A stretch of DNA of 64,000 bases from Microbacterium pumilum (GTDB lineage Bacteria > Actinomycetota > Actinomycetes > Actinomycetales > Microbacteriaceae), in contig NZ_BAAAOH010000001.1 of the NCBI RefSeq assembly GCF_039530225.1, forward strand, positions 3,782,001 through 3,846,000, in the 5' to 3' direction. Positions within the stretch are counted from its first letter, which is position 1. Every line of letters starts with the position of its first letter. Below the pieces are notes generated by a model. It was not told the origin of the DNA. It saw only the letters and a program-made list of their open reading frames with translations, and did no database searches. The position numbers and the translations under genes were made by a program. Positions 1 to 9,125 of this stretch are shown one piece after another.

Positions 1-1706
1 GGGATCTGCAGCGCCTCGGCGGCTCGATCCCACGCCTCAGCCTCGCCCGGATCGAGGTGCAGACGGTCGACCATCACGCGGTACGCCTCCGGGTCGTCCT
101 GGGCCATGTCGCGGATCGTGTGCGCGGCGAAGCGGAGGTTGAACCGCGCCATCACGTTCGTGAAGAGGTTGTCGTTCACGACCGTCGTGTACTCGTCCGG
201 GCCGGTAACGCCGTGGATGTGGAACGTCTGGTGACTGTCGCCGTTGCTGGAGCGCCAGAAACCGAGCGAATTCCACATCCGCGCCGTCTCGACGGCGATG
301 TCGACGCCCTCGCGGTAGAGGAATTCGACATCCCCGGTCGAGCGTGTGTACTTCGCCAGCGCGAAGCTGACGTCGGCGTTGATGTGGTACTGCGCCGTGC
401 CGGCGGCGTAGTACGCCGATGCCTCTTCGCCGCTGATCGTCCGCCACGGGAACAGTGCGCCCGCCTCGTTGAGCTGGTATGCGCGCTTGCGGGCGGCCGG
501 CAGCATGAGATACCTCATGCGCAATGCGTTCCGAGCCCAGAGCGGCGACGTGTAGGCCAGGAAGGGCAGGACGTAGATCTCGGTGTCCCAGAAGTAGTGC
601 CCGCTGTATCCCGAGCCCGTGACGCCCTTGGCGGGAACACCCTGGCCGTCGGCTCGGGCGGCCGCCTGCGCGAGCTGGAAGAGGCACCAGCGGGCGGCCT
701 GCTGGATGTCGTCGTGTCCCTCGATGCGGACGTCCGAGCGGAGCCAGAACTCGTCGAACCAGGCCCGCTGGCGCGTGTACTGGGCTTCGACGCCCTCGAC
801 CTCGACCCGATCCAGCGTGCGCCGGCAGCGGTCGACGAGTTCCCGGGCAGGAACGCCGCGCGAGGAGTGGTAGCTGACGAGCTTGGTCAGCCGAATCGGA
901 ACTCCGGCCTTCGCCTGCACGCGGAAGACGTTCTTGGCGATGTCGGGCTCGATCAGGCGGCGAGCCGTGTACTCGTTCTCGGTCTCGATGATGTGGTCGG
1001 CGACGACGGCGATCGTCATGCCCGACTCGGTCACGCGGTACGAGATCGCCGAGCGATTGCCGTCCTGCCAGTACTCCTGCGGCTGCAGTACGCGCTCGCT
1101 GATCCGCTCCGCCTTGCGAGGGTCGAAGCCCGCCTTCTTCGGGGCGGCAGGTGTCCCGCCGTAGACGTCTTCGCCGTCCTGCCTGTTGATCAGCTGACAC
1201 CCGATGGTGACCGGAGCATCGGCGTTGAGCACGGTGACCTCGAGCCGGAGGATCGCCAGGTGCTTCTCCTCGAACGAGACGAGACGGTCGTCTTCGACGA
1301 GCACCTCCTTGCCCGACGGCGTGAACCATCGGATGCGGCGGTGCAGCACGCCCGAGCGCATGTCGAGCGTCCGCTCGTACTCGCGGACATCGGCGACATC
1401 GAGCGACAGCGGCTCGTCGTCGACGTAGACCCGCATGACCTTGGCGTCGGGCGCGTTGATGATCGTCTGGCCGACCTCGGCGAAGCCGTACGCCTGCTCG
1501 GCGTGACGGATCGGGAAGGTCTCGTGGAACCCGTTGAGGAACGTGCCGTGCTCGTGGGCGAAGCGACCCTCGGCGTGGTTGCCGCGAAGGCCGAGGTATC
1601 CGTTGCCGACCGCGAAGAGCGTCTCGGTGACCCCGACGTCGTCGAGATCGAAGGATGTCTCGATCAGCCGCCACGGGTCGATCGGAAAGCGGTCGCGGTC
1701 CATCAT
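1..1706 (-). CDS. Glycoside hydrolase family 65 disaccharide phosphorylase, C-terminus missing at window edge
   Basis: GH65 enzymes cleave alpha-linked disaccharides (maltose, trehalose, kojibiose) with phosphate, releasing beta-glucose 1-phosphate and glucose in the cytosol. The 568 codons present start MMDRDRFPIDPW and carry the family N-terminal segment ETLFAVGNGYLGLRGN, the barrel motif YFWDTEIYVLPF, and GPDEYTTVVNDN, whose Glu (about residue 505) is the family's catalytic acid. The family usually runs 750-850 residues, so the tail lies outside the window. The ATG overlaps the stop of the upstream HAD gene (ATGA), indicating translational coupling. That neighbour is a beta-phosphoglucomutase type, which supports an inverting phosphorylase. 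Substrate cannot be decided from sequence alone. Confidence 0.93.
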   Translation of the reverse strand, partial: MMDRDRFPIDPWRLIETSFDLDDVGVTETLFAVGNGYLGLRGNHAEGRFAHEHGTFLNGFHETFPIRHAEQAYGFAEVGQTIINAPDAKVMRVYVDDEPLSLDVADVREYERTLDMRSGVLHRRIRWFTPSGKEVLVEDDRLVSFEEKHLAILRLEVTVLNADAPVTIGCQLINRQDGEDVYGGTPAAPKKAGFDPRKAERISERVLQPQEYWQDGNRSAISYRVTESGMTIAVVADHIIETENEYTARRLIEPDIAKNVFRVQAKAGVPIRLTKLVSYHSSRGVPARELVDRCRRTLDRVEVEGVEAQYTRQRAWFDEFWLRSDVRIEGHDDIQQAARWCLFQLAQAAARADGQGVPAKGVTGSGYSGHYFWDTEIYVLPFLAYTSPLWARNALRMRYLMLPAARKRAYQLNEAGALFPWRTISGEEASAYYAAGTAQYHINADVSFALAKYTRSTGDVEFLYREGVDIAVETARMWNSLGFWRSSNGDSHQTFHIHGVTGPDEYTTVVNDNLFTNVMARFNLRFAAHTIRDMAQDDPEAYRVMVDRLHLDPGEAEAWDRAAEALQI

Positions 1707-2482
1707 GCGGAGTGCTCCTCGGAATCGGAGGCTGACGCGGAGTCGGATGAAGGTCTGACGAGGGCGGCGAGATCATCGACCACGATGTGGGCGCCGGCTT
1801 CGAGCAGCACGTCAGGTCCGACACCCCGGTCGACGCCGACAACCAAGCCGAAGCCGCCCGCGGCGGCGGACTGCACTCCGCTCAAGGCGTCTTCGACGGC
1901 GACGCTGCGCGCGGGATCGACCCCCAGCATCCGGGCCGCCTCGACGAACACGTCAGGGGCGGGCTTCGATGCCAGATGGTCCCGTTCCGCGATGACTCCG
2001 TCCATCACGACGGGAAAGCGGTCGAGGATGCCCGCCACCTGCAGCACCTCTTGCGCGTTCTTCGAGCTCGACACGATCGCGACAGGCGTGCCGGCCGCGG
2101 CGAGCTCGTCGAGCAGCGCGATCGAGCCGGGGTAGGCGGTGATCCCCTCGCTGCGCAGCACCTGCTCGAAGTAGACGTTCTTGCGGTTGCCGATGCCGCA
2201 CACCGTGTCGGCCTCCAGCGGATCCGAAGGATCGCCCCACGGCACTTCGACATCGCGGCTGCGCAGCAGGCTCGCGACACCGTCGTACCGCTTCTTGCCG
2301 TCGAGGTAATCGAAGTAGTCGCGCTCGGTATACGCGGGCGTGATGTCCCACTCCGCGAACAGCTCCTCGAACATCCTCTGCCAGGCATGCATGTGCACTT
2401 CGGCGGTCGGCGTGATGACGCCATCCAGGTCGAAGAGCACGGCGTCGTACGCGGTCAGATCGGGCAGAGCGTTCGGGGCCAC
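1703..2482 (-). CDS. HAD-family beta-phosphoglucomutase-like hydrolase
   Basis: Predicted to convert beta-glucose 1-phosphate to glucose 6-phosphate, feeding the GH65 product into glycolysis. The 259-residue product has HAD motif I DLDGV at 18-22, motif II SSSKN near 138-142, motif III KPAPD at 173, and the acidic pair ED at 197-198. I chose the GTG at 2482 because GGAGG lies 4 nt upstream and homology begins just after it; a longer frame to 2578 would run into the ackA coding end. The stop overlaps the GH65 start. An 85-bp gap separates it from ackA and contains a TACGCT -10-like hexamer, so it may also have its own promoter. A generic sugar phosphatase is the alternative. Confidence 0.88.
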   Translation of the reverse strand: MAPNALPDLTAYDAVLFDLDGVITPTAEVHMHAWQRMFEELFAEWDITPAYTERDYFDYLDGKKRYDGVASLLRSRDVEVPWGDPSDPLEADTVCGIGNRKNVYFEQVLRSEGITAYPGSIALLDELAAAGTPVAIVSSSKNAQEVLQVAGILDRFPVVMDGVIAERDHLASKPAPDVFVEAARMLGVDPARSVAVEDALSGVQSAAAGGFGLVVGVDRGVGPDVLLEAGAHIVVDDLAALVRPSSDSASASDSEEHSA

Positions 2483-2567
2483 GAAGCCTCCAGCGAGGTG
2501 AGAAACGGCGGAGTTCGGCTCTTCGTCGCGCCGTCCTGCCAGCGTAGTGTGCGGCGACCGGTGCGGC

Positions 2568-3812
2568 CTACGCGCCAACCTGGGCGATGCTCAGGGTCTG
2601 ACGGGCGATCTCGAGCTCTTCGTCGGTGGGGACGATCAGGACCGTGACGCGCGACGCATCCGTCGAGATGATCCGGATGCCGCGGCCCGGAGCCGTGTTT
2701 CGCTCATCGTCGATCTCGACCCCGGCGAACCCGAGGGTCGCGAGCGCCGCGGAACGGACACCGGGCGCGTTCTCGCCGACGCCGGCTGTGAACGAGATGA
2801 CGTCGACGCCGCCGAGCTGGGCGAGATAGGCGCCGGCGTACGCGCGGAGTCGGTGGATGTAGACCTCGAAGGCAAGCAGCGCCCTCTCTTCGCCTCGTTC
2901 GATCGCTGCGCGGATGTCGCGATAGTCGGAGTAGCCCGAGAGTCCGAGCAGTCCACTCCGCTTGTTCAGCAGGTCGTCGAGGTCGTCGATCGACATGCCG
3001 ACGCGGCGAGCCAGATGGAACAGGGCCGCCGGATCGATGTCACCAGAGCGCGTGCCCATGACGAGTCCCTCGAGCGGAGTGAGGCCCATCGAGGTCTCGA
3101 CCGAGCGGCCGCGGTCGATCGCGGTGACCGACGCGCCGTTGCCGAGGTGGAACACGATCTGCCTGAGATCCTCGAGGGGGCGTCCGAGGAATGCCGCGGC
3201 GGACTCGCTGACGAATTTGTGCGAGGTGCCGTGGAAGCCGTAACGGCGGATGCGGTGGGCAGCCGCGAGCTCCGCATCGATCGCGTAGGTGTAGGCGGAC
3301 GGGGGCAGGGTCTGGTGGAACGCCGTGTCGAAGACGGCGACGTGCGGAACGTCGGGGAAAGCCTGCTTGGCGGCGACGATCCCCTGGAGGTTCGCCGGGT
3401 TGTGGAGCGGCGCGAGCACGGAGAGCTCGTCGATGTTGATCTCGACGAGCGGCGTGATGAGCGTCGGCTCGAAGAACCGGGCACCGCCGTGCACGACGCG
3501 GTGGCCGACCGCGACCGGCGGCCGCGCCTCGAGCGAAGGCCCGTTCGCGGCGAACGCCTCGAGCATCACGGCGAACCCCGCCGAGTGGTCGGGGATCGGC
3601 AGCTCGCGGGAGTACGTCGCGTCGAGGAAGGCCGCGACTCCGGTATCGCCGCTGGACGAACGGTTCGGCGCGTACACCGTGTGCTTGGACGAGCCGACAT
3701 CGTCGCCGATGCGCTCAACGAGCCCCGATGCGAGGACGGACTCGGTGTCCATGTCGATGAGCTGGTACTTGAACGACGACGATCCGCTGTTGACGACGAG
3801 TACGACGCTCAT
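2568..3812 (-). CDS. ackA: Acetate kinase
   Basis: Interconverts acetyl phosphate plus ADP with acetate plus ATP in the cytosol, the second step of the Pta-AckA pathway. The 414-residue protein has the expected length and both family signatures: VVNSGSSSFKY at the N-terminus and ETSMGLTPLEGLVMGTRSG centrally, plus the phosphate-binding stretch YGFHGTSHKFV. The ATG at 3812 is preferred over a GTG nine bases upstream because GGGGGAG is placed 8 nt before it. It lies downstream of pta in the same direction, separated by 196 bp that hold two palindromic repeat units. No lesion is visible. Confidence 0.98.
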   Translation of the reverse strand: MSVVLVVNSGSSSFKYQLIDMDTESVLASGLVERIGDDVGSSKHTVYAPNRSSSGDTGVAAFLDATYSRELPIPDHSAGFAVMLEAFAANGPSLEARPPVAVGHRVVHGGARFFEPTLITPLVEINIDELSVLAPLHNPANLQGIVAAKQAFPDVPHVAVFDTAFHQTLPPSAYTYAIDAELAAAHRIRRYGFHGTSHKFVSESAAAFLGRPLEDLRQIVFHLGNGASVTAIDRGRSVETSMGLTPLEGLVMGTRSGDIDPAALFHLARRVGMSIDDLDDLLNKRSGLLGLSGYSDYRDIRAAIERGEERALLAFEVYIHRLRAYAGAYLAQLGGVDVISFTAGVGENAPGVRSAALATLGFAGVEIDDERNTAPGRGIRIISTDASRVTVLIVPTDEELEIARQTLSIAQVGA

Positions 3813-3830
3813 TGGTCCCACTCCCCCTGT

Positions 3831-3887
3831 GCATGTCCCACTTTCCCCCGCATCGGAGAGCCGACAGCGGGTGAAATCGGGACATGC
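3831..3887. repeat. REP-like palindromic unit, copy 1
   Basis: A 57-bp unit beginning GCATGTCCCACTTTC and ending GGTGAAATCGGGACATGC. The two ends are imperfect inverted repeats of about 21 bp, so it can fold into a hairpin with a roughly 15-nt loop. A second unit of the same length follows 39 bp later. It sits in the pta-ackA intergenic space. Confidence 0.85.
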
Positions 3888-3926
3888 TGGTTCGCCGAGC
3901 GGCTCCGGTGATCCCGCTCCCCGGCA

Positions 3927-3983
3927 GCATGTCCCACTTTCCCCCGCATCGGAGAGAGCAAAGCGGGTGAAATCGGGACATGC
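3927..3983. repeat. REP-like palindromic unit, copy 2
   Basis: Second 57-bp copy, in the same orientation. Both ends are identical to copy 1; differences are confined to the five-base stretch at about 3956-3960 (agcaa here, ccgac in copy 1), the loop of the hairpin. Conservation of the arms with a variable loop suggests selection or transposition of a palindromic unit. It could also stabilise or process the pta-ackA transcript. Confidence 0.85.
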
Positions 3984-4008
3984 TGCTGGGCGGTGGGGTT
4001 GCGGTGCC

Positions 4009-6153
4009 TCATGCTGGGGTCTCTCCCTGCGCCTGGATCGCGGTGATCGCGATGGTGTTCACGATGTCGTCCACGAGTGCTCCGCGCGAAAGGTCGTTGA
4101 TCGGCCTGTTGAGACCCTGCAGCACCGGCCCGATCGCCACGGCTCCCGCCGAGCGCTGCACCGCCTTGTACGTGTTGTTGCCCGTGTTGAGGTCGGGGAA
4201 TATGAACACGGTCGCCCGACCGGCCACCGACGAACCAGGCATCTTCGCGGCTGCGACCGCGGCATCCGCGGCCGCGTCGTACTGGATGGGTCCCTCGACC
4301 AGCAGCTCGGGCGCTCGTTCGCGCACCAGCGCGGTCGCCGACCGCACCTTCTCGACCTCGGCGCCCGACCCCGACTCGCCCGTCGAGTACGAGAGCATCG
4401 CAACGCGCGGGTCGATTCCGAACTGGACGGCCGTCGCGGCCGACGAGATCGCGATATCGGCGAGCTGGTCGGATGTCGGGTCGGGGATGACGGCGCAGTC
4501 GCCGTAGACCAGCACCCGGTCGGCGAGCTCCATGAGGAACACTGACGACACCACCGACACTCCTGGCTTGGTCTTGATGATCTCGAACGCCGGGCGGATC
4601 GTGTGAGCCGTCGTGTGGGCGGCGCCCGACACCATGCCGTCGGCCAAGCCGAGGTGGACCATGAGGGTGCCGAAGTACGAGACATCCGTCACCGTGTCGG
4701 CCGCCTGCGAGTGCGTGACCCCCTTGTGCGCCCGGAGGCGCTCATACTCGTCCGCGAAGCGCTGCACGTGCACCGGGTCGAAGGGCGAGAGCACCTCTGC
4801 GGCCTGGATGTCGATGCCGAGCTCGATCGCGCGGGCGCGGACCTCGAACGGCTCGCCAAGGATCACGAGGTCGGCGATACCGCGCTTGAGGACGGTCGCC
4901 GCCGCCCGAAGCACCCGGTCGTCATCGCCTTCGGGCAAGACGATCCGGCGGCGATTCGAGCGCGCGCGATCCATCAACTCGTACTCGAACATGAGCGGAG
5001 TGACGACCGTCGAGCGCGCGAGCCCCAGCAGGCGCGCGAGCTCCTCGGTGTCGACGAAGCGCTCGAAGTTCGCGAGCGCGGTGTCGTAGCGCCGCTGCGA
5101 GTCCGCCGCGAGGCGCCCGCGCGTGTTCATGATGCGCACGGTGGTCTCGTAGGTGCCGAGGTCGGTCGCGATGATCGGCAGCGACGACCCGAGCCCGTCG
5201 ATCAGGCGGTCGATCTCGTCCGGCAGCGGGAACGGTCCGTTCAGCACGATCCCCGCGAGCGAGGGGAAGGTGCCCGATGTGTTGGCGAGCAGCGTAGCCA
5301 GCAGCACTTCCGTGCGGTCGGCGGGGATGACGACGATCGCGCTCTCGGTCAGCCGGGGCAGGACGTTGACCATCGACATGCCGGCGACGACGACGCCGAG
5401 CACTTCGCGCAGCAGCAGGTCGGGGTCGCCCTTCACGAGCCGGCCCTCGACCGACCGCATCACCCCGCGCACCGACGGCGCGACGAGGAACCGGTCTTCG
5501 GGGAGTGCCCACACGGGCACCGAGCGGTCGGCTCCGGCCGAGAGCGGCGAGCCGGAGATGACCCCTTCGAGGGATGCGACGATCTCGGCGAGCTGGTCGG
5601 GGTCGGCGCGGTTGGCCACGACGGCGAGCAGGCCCGCGCGACCGTGCGCGAGTTCGGCGAGGGCGAGCGATGCGATCTGACCCATCTCGGCGGGGGTGCG
5701 AGGGATGGTGGCGCCGAGCTGCTCGGGCTGGCCCTGGGCCGCGCGTCCGCCGAGCACCAGGAGCACGGGTGCACCGAGGTTGGCGGCGATGCGGGCGTTG
5801 TAGGCGAGCTCGGCCGGGCTGCCGACATCCGTGTAGTCACTGCCCAGGATCACGACCGCGTCGCACTGGCCCTCGACCGCCTTGTAGCGCTCCACGATCG
5901 TCGCGAGCGCGGCATCCGGATCGTTCCGCACGTCGTCGTACGTGACCCCGATGCACTCGTCGTACGGCAGGTCGACGCCGTCGTGGCCGAGCAGCATCTC
6001 GAGCACGTAGTCGGGTTCGACGGTGGAGCGGGCGATGGCGCGGAACACTCCGACGCGCGGGGTTGCGTGGCTCAAGGCGTCCAGGACGCCCAGTGCGACC
6101 GTGGATTTGCCCGAGTGACCTTCTGCCGACGTGATGAAGATGCTCTGCGCCAC
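4009..6153 (-). CDS. pta: Phosphate acetyltransferase, long form
   Basis: Converts acetyl-CoA and phosphate to acetyl phosphate. The 714-residue protein is the long Pta form: an N-terminal P-loop (GHSGKST at about 12-18) of the CobB/CobQ-like fold, a middle DRTGG-type regulatory segment, and a C-terminal PTA/PTB catalytic domain that includes SGAAHTTAHTIRPAF and SYSTGESGSG. It begins 35 bp from the divergent NudK-like gene, so both promoters must share this short space. It is the first gene of the leftward pta-ackA run. Intact. Confidence 0.97.
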   Translation of the reverse strand: MAQSIFITSAEGHSGKSTVALGVLDALSHATPRVGVFRAIARSTVEPDYVLEMLLGHDGVDLPYDECIGVTYDDVRNDPDAALATIVERYKAVEGQCDAVVILGSDYTDVGSPAELAYNARIAANLGAPVLLVLGGRAAQGQPEQLGATIPRTPAEMGQIASLALAELAHGRAGLLAVVANRADPDQLAEIVASLEGVISGSPLSAGADRSVPVWALPEDRFLVAPSVRGVMRSVEGRLVKGDPDLLLREVLGVVVAGMSMVNVLPRLTESAIVVIPADRTEVLLATLLANTSGTFPSLAGIVLNGPFPLPDEIDRLIDGLGSSLPIIATDLGTYETTVRIMNTRGRLAADSQRRYDTALANFERFVDTEELARLLGLARSTVVTPLMFEYELMDRARSNRRRIVLPEGDDDRVLRAAATVLKRGIADLVILGEPFEVRARAIELGIDIQAAEVLSPFDPVHVQRFADEYERLRAHKGVTHSQAADTVTDVSYFGTLMVHLGLADGMVSGAAHTTAHTIRPAFEIIKTKPGVSVVSSVFLMELADRVLVYGDCAVIPDPTSDQLADIAISSAATAVQFGIDPRVAMLSYSTGESGSGAEVEKVRSATALVRERAPELLVEGPIQYDAAADAAVAAAKMPGSSVAGRATVFIFPDLNTGNNTYKAVQRSAGAVAIGPVLQGLNRPINDLSRGALVDDIVNTIAITAIQAQGETPA

Positions 6154-6188
6154 GGGTTCAGCCTATGGGCCTGGGTATGCTCGCGACC

Positions 6189-6890
6189 ATGCCGCCATCG
6201 CCACCCACCCCGGGCATCGACGTTCCCGACCACCGCGGGCGCACCGCACTCGACCGGACGGGACGTGATCTCGACCGGAATCCTGACGTGAAGGTGACGG
6301 ATGTCGAGCTGCTCGCGACCGCGTGGCACGTGCTGCGCAGAACGACGTTCGAGTACACGGATGCCGCGGGCACCACATCCACCCAGCAGCGCGAGACATA
6401 CGACCGGGGCAACGGCGCGACCGTCCTGCTGTACGACCCCCACCGGCGCACCGTCCTGCTCACGCGGCAGTTCCGCTACCCCGTGTACGTCAACGACCAC
6501 CCGGACGGAATGCTCGTCGAGACGCCGGCGGGTCTGCTCGACGACGACGACCCCGTGACCGCGATCCGCCGTGAGGCCGCTGAGGAGACCGGGCTCGAGA
6601 TCGGCGAGGTCGAGCACGTGTACGACGTGTACATGAGCCCCGGATCGGTGACCGAGCGCGTGCACTTCTTCGCCGCGCCGTACGACGGCTCGGTGCGCGA
6701 GCACGATCGCGCTGGACTGCTCGACGAGGGCGAAGACATCGAGCTCGTCGAGCTCGGCATCGAGGAGGCCAACGCGTGGATCCGCGATGGTCGCATCCAG
6801 GATGCGAAGACCATCATGCTGCTGCAGTGGGCGGTGCTCGACGGACCGTTCTCGACGGGTCGTGCACAGCCGTGGGATGACGGTCGCTGA
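6189..6890 (+). CDS. NudK/AdpP-like Nudix hydrolase
   Basis: Nudix pyrophosphatase of the GDP-mannose/ADP-sugar type, hydrolysing nucleoside diphosphate derivatives to monophosphates. The 233-residue product has the family N-terminal beta domain with GNGATVLLYD and RQFRYPVYVN, and a Nudix box from GLLDDDDP through RREAAEETGL, with Asp where E. coli NudK has Glu. The ATG at 6189 is chosen because TATGCT at about 6175-6180 forms a -10 box 8 nt upstream, giving a near-leaderless mRNA; an in-frame ATG at 6165 would leave only 11 bp to the divergent pta start. Substrate is inferred from family only. Confidence 0.88.
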   Translation: MPPSPPTPGIDVPDHRGRTALDRTGRDLDRNPDVKVTDVELLATAWHVLRRTTFEYTDAAGTTSTQQRETYDRGNGATVLLYDPHRRTVLLTRQFRYPVYVNDHPDGMLVETPAGLLDDDDPVTAIRREAAEETGLEIGEVEHVYDVYMSPGSVTERVHFFAAPYDGSVREHDRAGLLDEGEDIELVELGIEEANAWIRDGRIQDAKTIMLLQWAVLDGPFSTGRAQPWDDGR

Positions 6891-6912
6891 GCGTTTCGAA
6901 GCGCCGGGGCAT

Positions 6913-7004
6913 GAAAAGACTCTCCGCGAACCCGGCAGAGCCCGGTTACCCTTGCTACGTTTCCGTCCTGGGGGAATTGGCCTGGATGCCGCCTCGCGGA
7001 GAGC
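6913..7004 (-). ncRNA. ffs: Small signal recognition particle RNA (4.5S type)
   Basis: Read on the minus strand, the segment folds with a terminal helix (CTCCGCGA at 7001-6994 pairing with TCGCGGAG at 6929-6922) and a domain IV apex AGG-ACG-GAAA-CGT-AGCA. This matches the universal SRP pattern AGG-UCC-GGAA-GGA-AGCA, with a GNRA loop on a three-pair stem between the conserved AGG and AGCA sides that bind Ffh. A TAGACT -10-like box lies at 7017-7012, and TCTTTTC follows the terminal helix as a terminator tail. End positions are estimates to within about 5 nt. Confidence 0.88.
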
Positions 7005-7044
7005 TGAGCCCAGTCTAACCCGGACTCGCGCGTGCTTCGATCCG

Positions 7045-8670
7045 TCAATCGGCCAGCGGCACGACGCTCGCTCCCCCGCCCGGCTGGGCGATGACGAGCA
7101 CCCGAGGTGCGGTGACGTCGGTCAGTGACTCGAGCAGTCCGGTCAACCCCTCGTCGTCGAGGCGCGCCTCGGCATCCGCTGCCGCCCAGACGGTGACGGC
7201 CGCTCCGGTGGTCTCGCGAATCCGCGCGGGCCCGTCGCCGGGTTCGCCCGCCGTCACCAGGATGACGCGCCCGATCTCGCGTCGCGGCGCCGTAGGGGCG
7301 GCCGGAGCGAGTGCGCGATCGTGACGCCACACCGCGAAGTGGTACCCGAAGACGAGGACGGTGGCGCTCAGCAGTCCGAGCGGTGCGCGGATGCGTTCGA
7401 CCAGGCCGCCGCCTTCGCCGACGTCGAGCGCGAATTCGAACACCCGGAAGCCGATGATGAGCAGCGTCACGAGCGCCACGACCGCGCTTGCCCCGAACAC
7501 CGCGACGAGATAGACACGGCGAGGCTGGTCTGCCGCATCCGCCGATGTCGGTCGATCGGGACGCCACGCGAGCCACCAGGCGGGTCCGCTCACCACGAGC
7601 GCGCTGATTCCGCCGAGCAGCAGGGTGCGCGGATCGTCGTCCACGAGCGTCGGACCCAGCGTCGCCAGCAGGGCGTTGACGATCACACCGAACCCGCTCG
7701 CCGCGCCGATGAGGGCGATCGCCGAGATCACGAGTCGCGCCGCCCTGCGCGTCCTCTCCGACCGCGTGGCGAGCTCCTGTGCGTGGTAGATCCACACGAT
7801 GGCGCCGATGAGCGTCGCAGCAATCGCGACATCCAGCGGGCTGAGCACCTCGCCGATGGGGTCCGAGTCGAACAGCACACGAAGGAGCACGAACAGCGCG
7901 GTTCCGATCGAGAACAGCGTCGTCGCCGTCGCCGCGCCGATCACGATGACCAGCAGCACTCCGGCGAAGGCTCCGGATGCGGTGCGCCCATGGTCGCGGA
8001 ACCAGTGCCACCACCACACCAGCCCTCCGATGAGGCACCACACGATTCCTTGCAGCACCGGGACGTACCAGTCCTGCGATGCCACGAGCTGTGCGCCGAC
8101 GTCGACGAGCGCCTCGGAGATGAGGGAGGCGACCGCGGCGATCGCTCCTGTTGCGCCGGCGATGAGTCCGTACAGCGCTCCCAGCTCGACGGGCAGCTCG
8201 GCGAGGCGGGTGGGAGCAGTCGCGGCGCTCAGGCGCATGTGGCGGTGCCAGAGCCAGACCCCCGCCCAGACGGTGCCCGCCGCGAGCTCGCCCGGCCGCC
8301 ACTCGCCGTCGATGCCCGCGTTGGCCGCCGACGCGATCGAGACCGTCGCGACGATGAGCGACGTCAGCGACATCGCGGTGAGGTACAGCGCCCAGACGAG
8401 CGAGGCCCGCTCCCCCGGATCGGCGAGCCGGCGACGCTGCCACCACCAGAGGACCCCGGCGAGCGGCACGCCGATGAAGGTGAAGGCCAGCGACCGGGCC
8501 AGGCCCGAGTCGTCGCCGACGATGACGCTCGGCGCGCCGATCACGCGCTCGATGAGGCCGCTCAGTCCGATCGCCGCGACGACGACGAGCGCGTAGAGGA
8601 TTGAGAACAGGATGATCCGTCGGATGACGGTGCCCGCTCCGCCGGAGGCGCGTGCGGGGGCCGCCGACAT
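7045..8670 (-). CDS. Polytopic membrane protein of DUF5671 type
   Basis: 541-residue integral membrane protein with about a dozen hydrophobic segments in repeated blocks, each starting like IRRIILFSILYALVVV. Such tandem blocks are what I know as DUF5671; the function is unknown. The C-terminal 100 residues are soluble (from about AAPTAPRREIGRVILVTAG) and end in a Gly/Val-rich tail. The ATG overlaps the stop of the upstream gene by one base (TGATG) with GGGGGAG before it, so the two are co-translated. The 3' end stops 41 bp from the SRP RNA gene. Confidence 0.8.
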   Translation of the reverse strand: MSAAPARASGGAGTVIRRIILFSILYALVVVAAIGLSGLIERVIGAPSVIVGDDSGLARSLAFTFIGVPLAGVLWWWQRRRLADPGERASLVWALYLTAMSLTSLIVATVSIASAANAGIDGEWRPGELAAGTVWAGVWLWHRHMRLSAATAPTRLAELPVELGALYGLIAGATGAIAAVASLISEALVDVGAQLVASQDWYVPVLQGIVWCLIGGLVWWWHWFRDHGRTASGAFAGVLLVIVIGAATATTLFSIGTALFVLLRVLFDSDPIGEVLSPLDVAIAATLIGAIVWIYHAQELATRSERTRRAARLVISAIALIGAASGFGVIVNALLATLGPTLVDDDPRTLLLGGISALVVSGPAWWLAWRPDRPTSADAADQPRRVYLVAVFGASAVVALVTLLIIGFRVFEFALDVGEGGGLVERIRAPLGLLSATVLVFGYHFAVWRHDRALAPAAPTAPRREIGRVILVTAGEPGDGPARIRETTGAAVTVWAAADAEARLDDEGLTGLLESLTDVTAPRVLVIAQPGGGASVVPLAD

Positions 8671-9125
8671 CACTCCCCCAGCTCGTAGCAGACGGCGAGC
8701 TGCCACGGCGCGCGGTCGATGAGCCAGGAGTCGCCGGACTTGACCAGATCGAAGGACTCTTCGCTCTCGTACTCGCTGGATCCCAGCGGCCCCGATCCGT
8801 AGACCGTGGTGACCAGGACGCCTACGCGCGCGGTGTCGTCGCGCTCGGTGGTCTTCAGCAGCGTCACGCGGTAGTCGTCGGTGCCGATCCCGGACTCCTC
8901 GCACGAGTCCGCGATCTCGGGCACGACGTACTCGAGCGCCGCCGCGGTGTCGTCGTCGACGACCGCCTGCGAGTAGCGCTGCACGACGCCTTCCGGCGTA
9001 TCCGCCGCGTACTGCGTCGGAGCTCCGCGGGTGAACACGGCGACGAGCGCGATCACCACGACCACGCCGACGGCAGCGAGCAGGAAGACGAGCGCCCAAC
9101 GGGGTCGTCGGGCGTCATCGCTCAT
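8670..9125 (-). CDS. Single-pass membrane protein with extracytoplasmic domain
   Basis: 151 residues: a short basic N-terminus (MSDDARRPRW), one membrane helix at about 11-31, then a 120-residue exported domain with two cysteines (CEESG near 75 and CYELGE at the end). The outer part (GVVQRYSQAVVDDDTAAALEYV) resembles the NTF2/lumazine-like fold of small actinobacterial lipoprotein-like proteins, but I assign no function. It overlaps the next gene by one base. It is divergent from moxR with a 199-bp gap. Confidence 0.75.
   Translation of the reverse strand: MSDDARRPRWALVFLLAAVGVVVVIALVAVFTRGAPTQYAADTPEGVVQRYSQAVVDDDTAAALEYVVPEIADSCEESGIGTDDYRVTLLKTTERDDTARVGVLVTTVYGSGPLGSSEYESEESFDLVKSGDSWLIDRAPWQLAVCYELGE

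Noticed and set aside
57..2135. A 692-codon plus-strand frame at the left edge
   Set aside because: It is antisense to the GH65 and HAD genes, which carry full family motifs on the minus strand.
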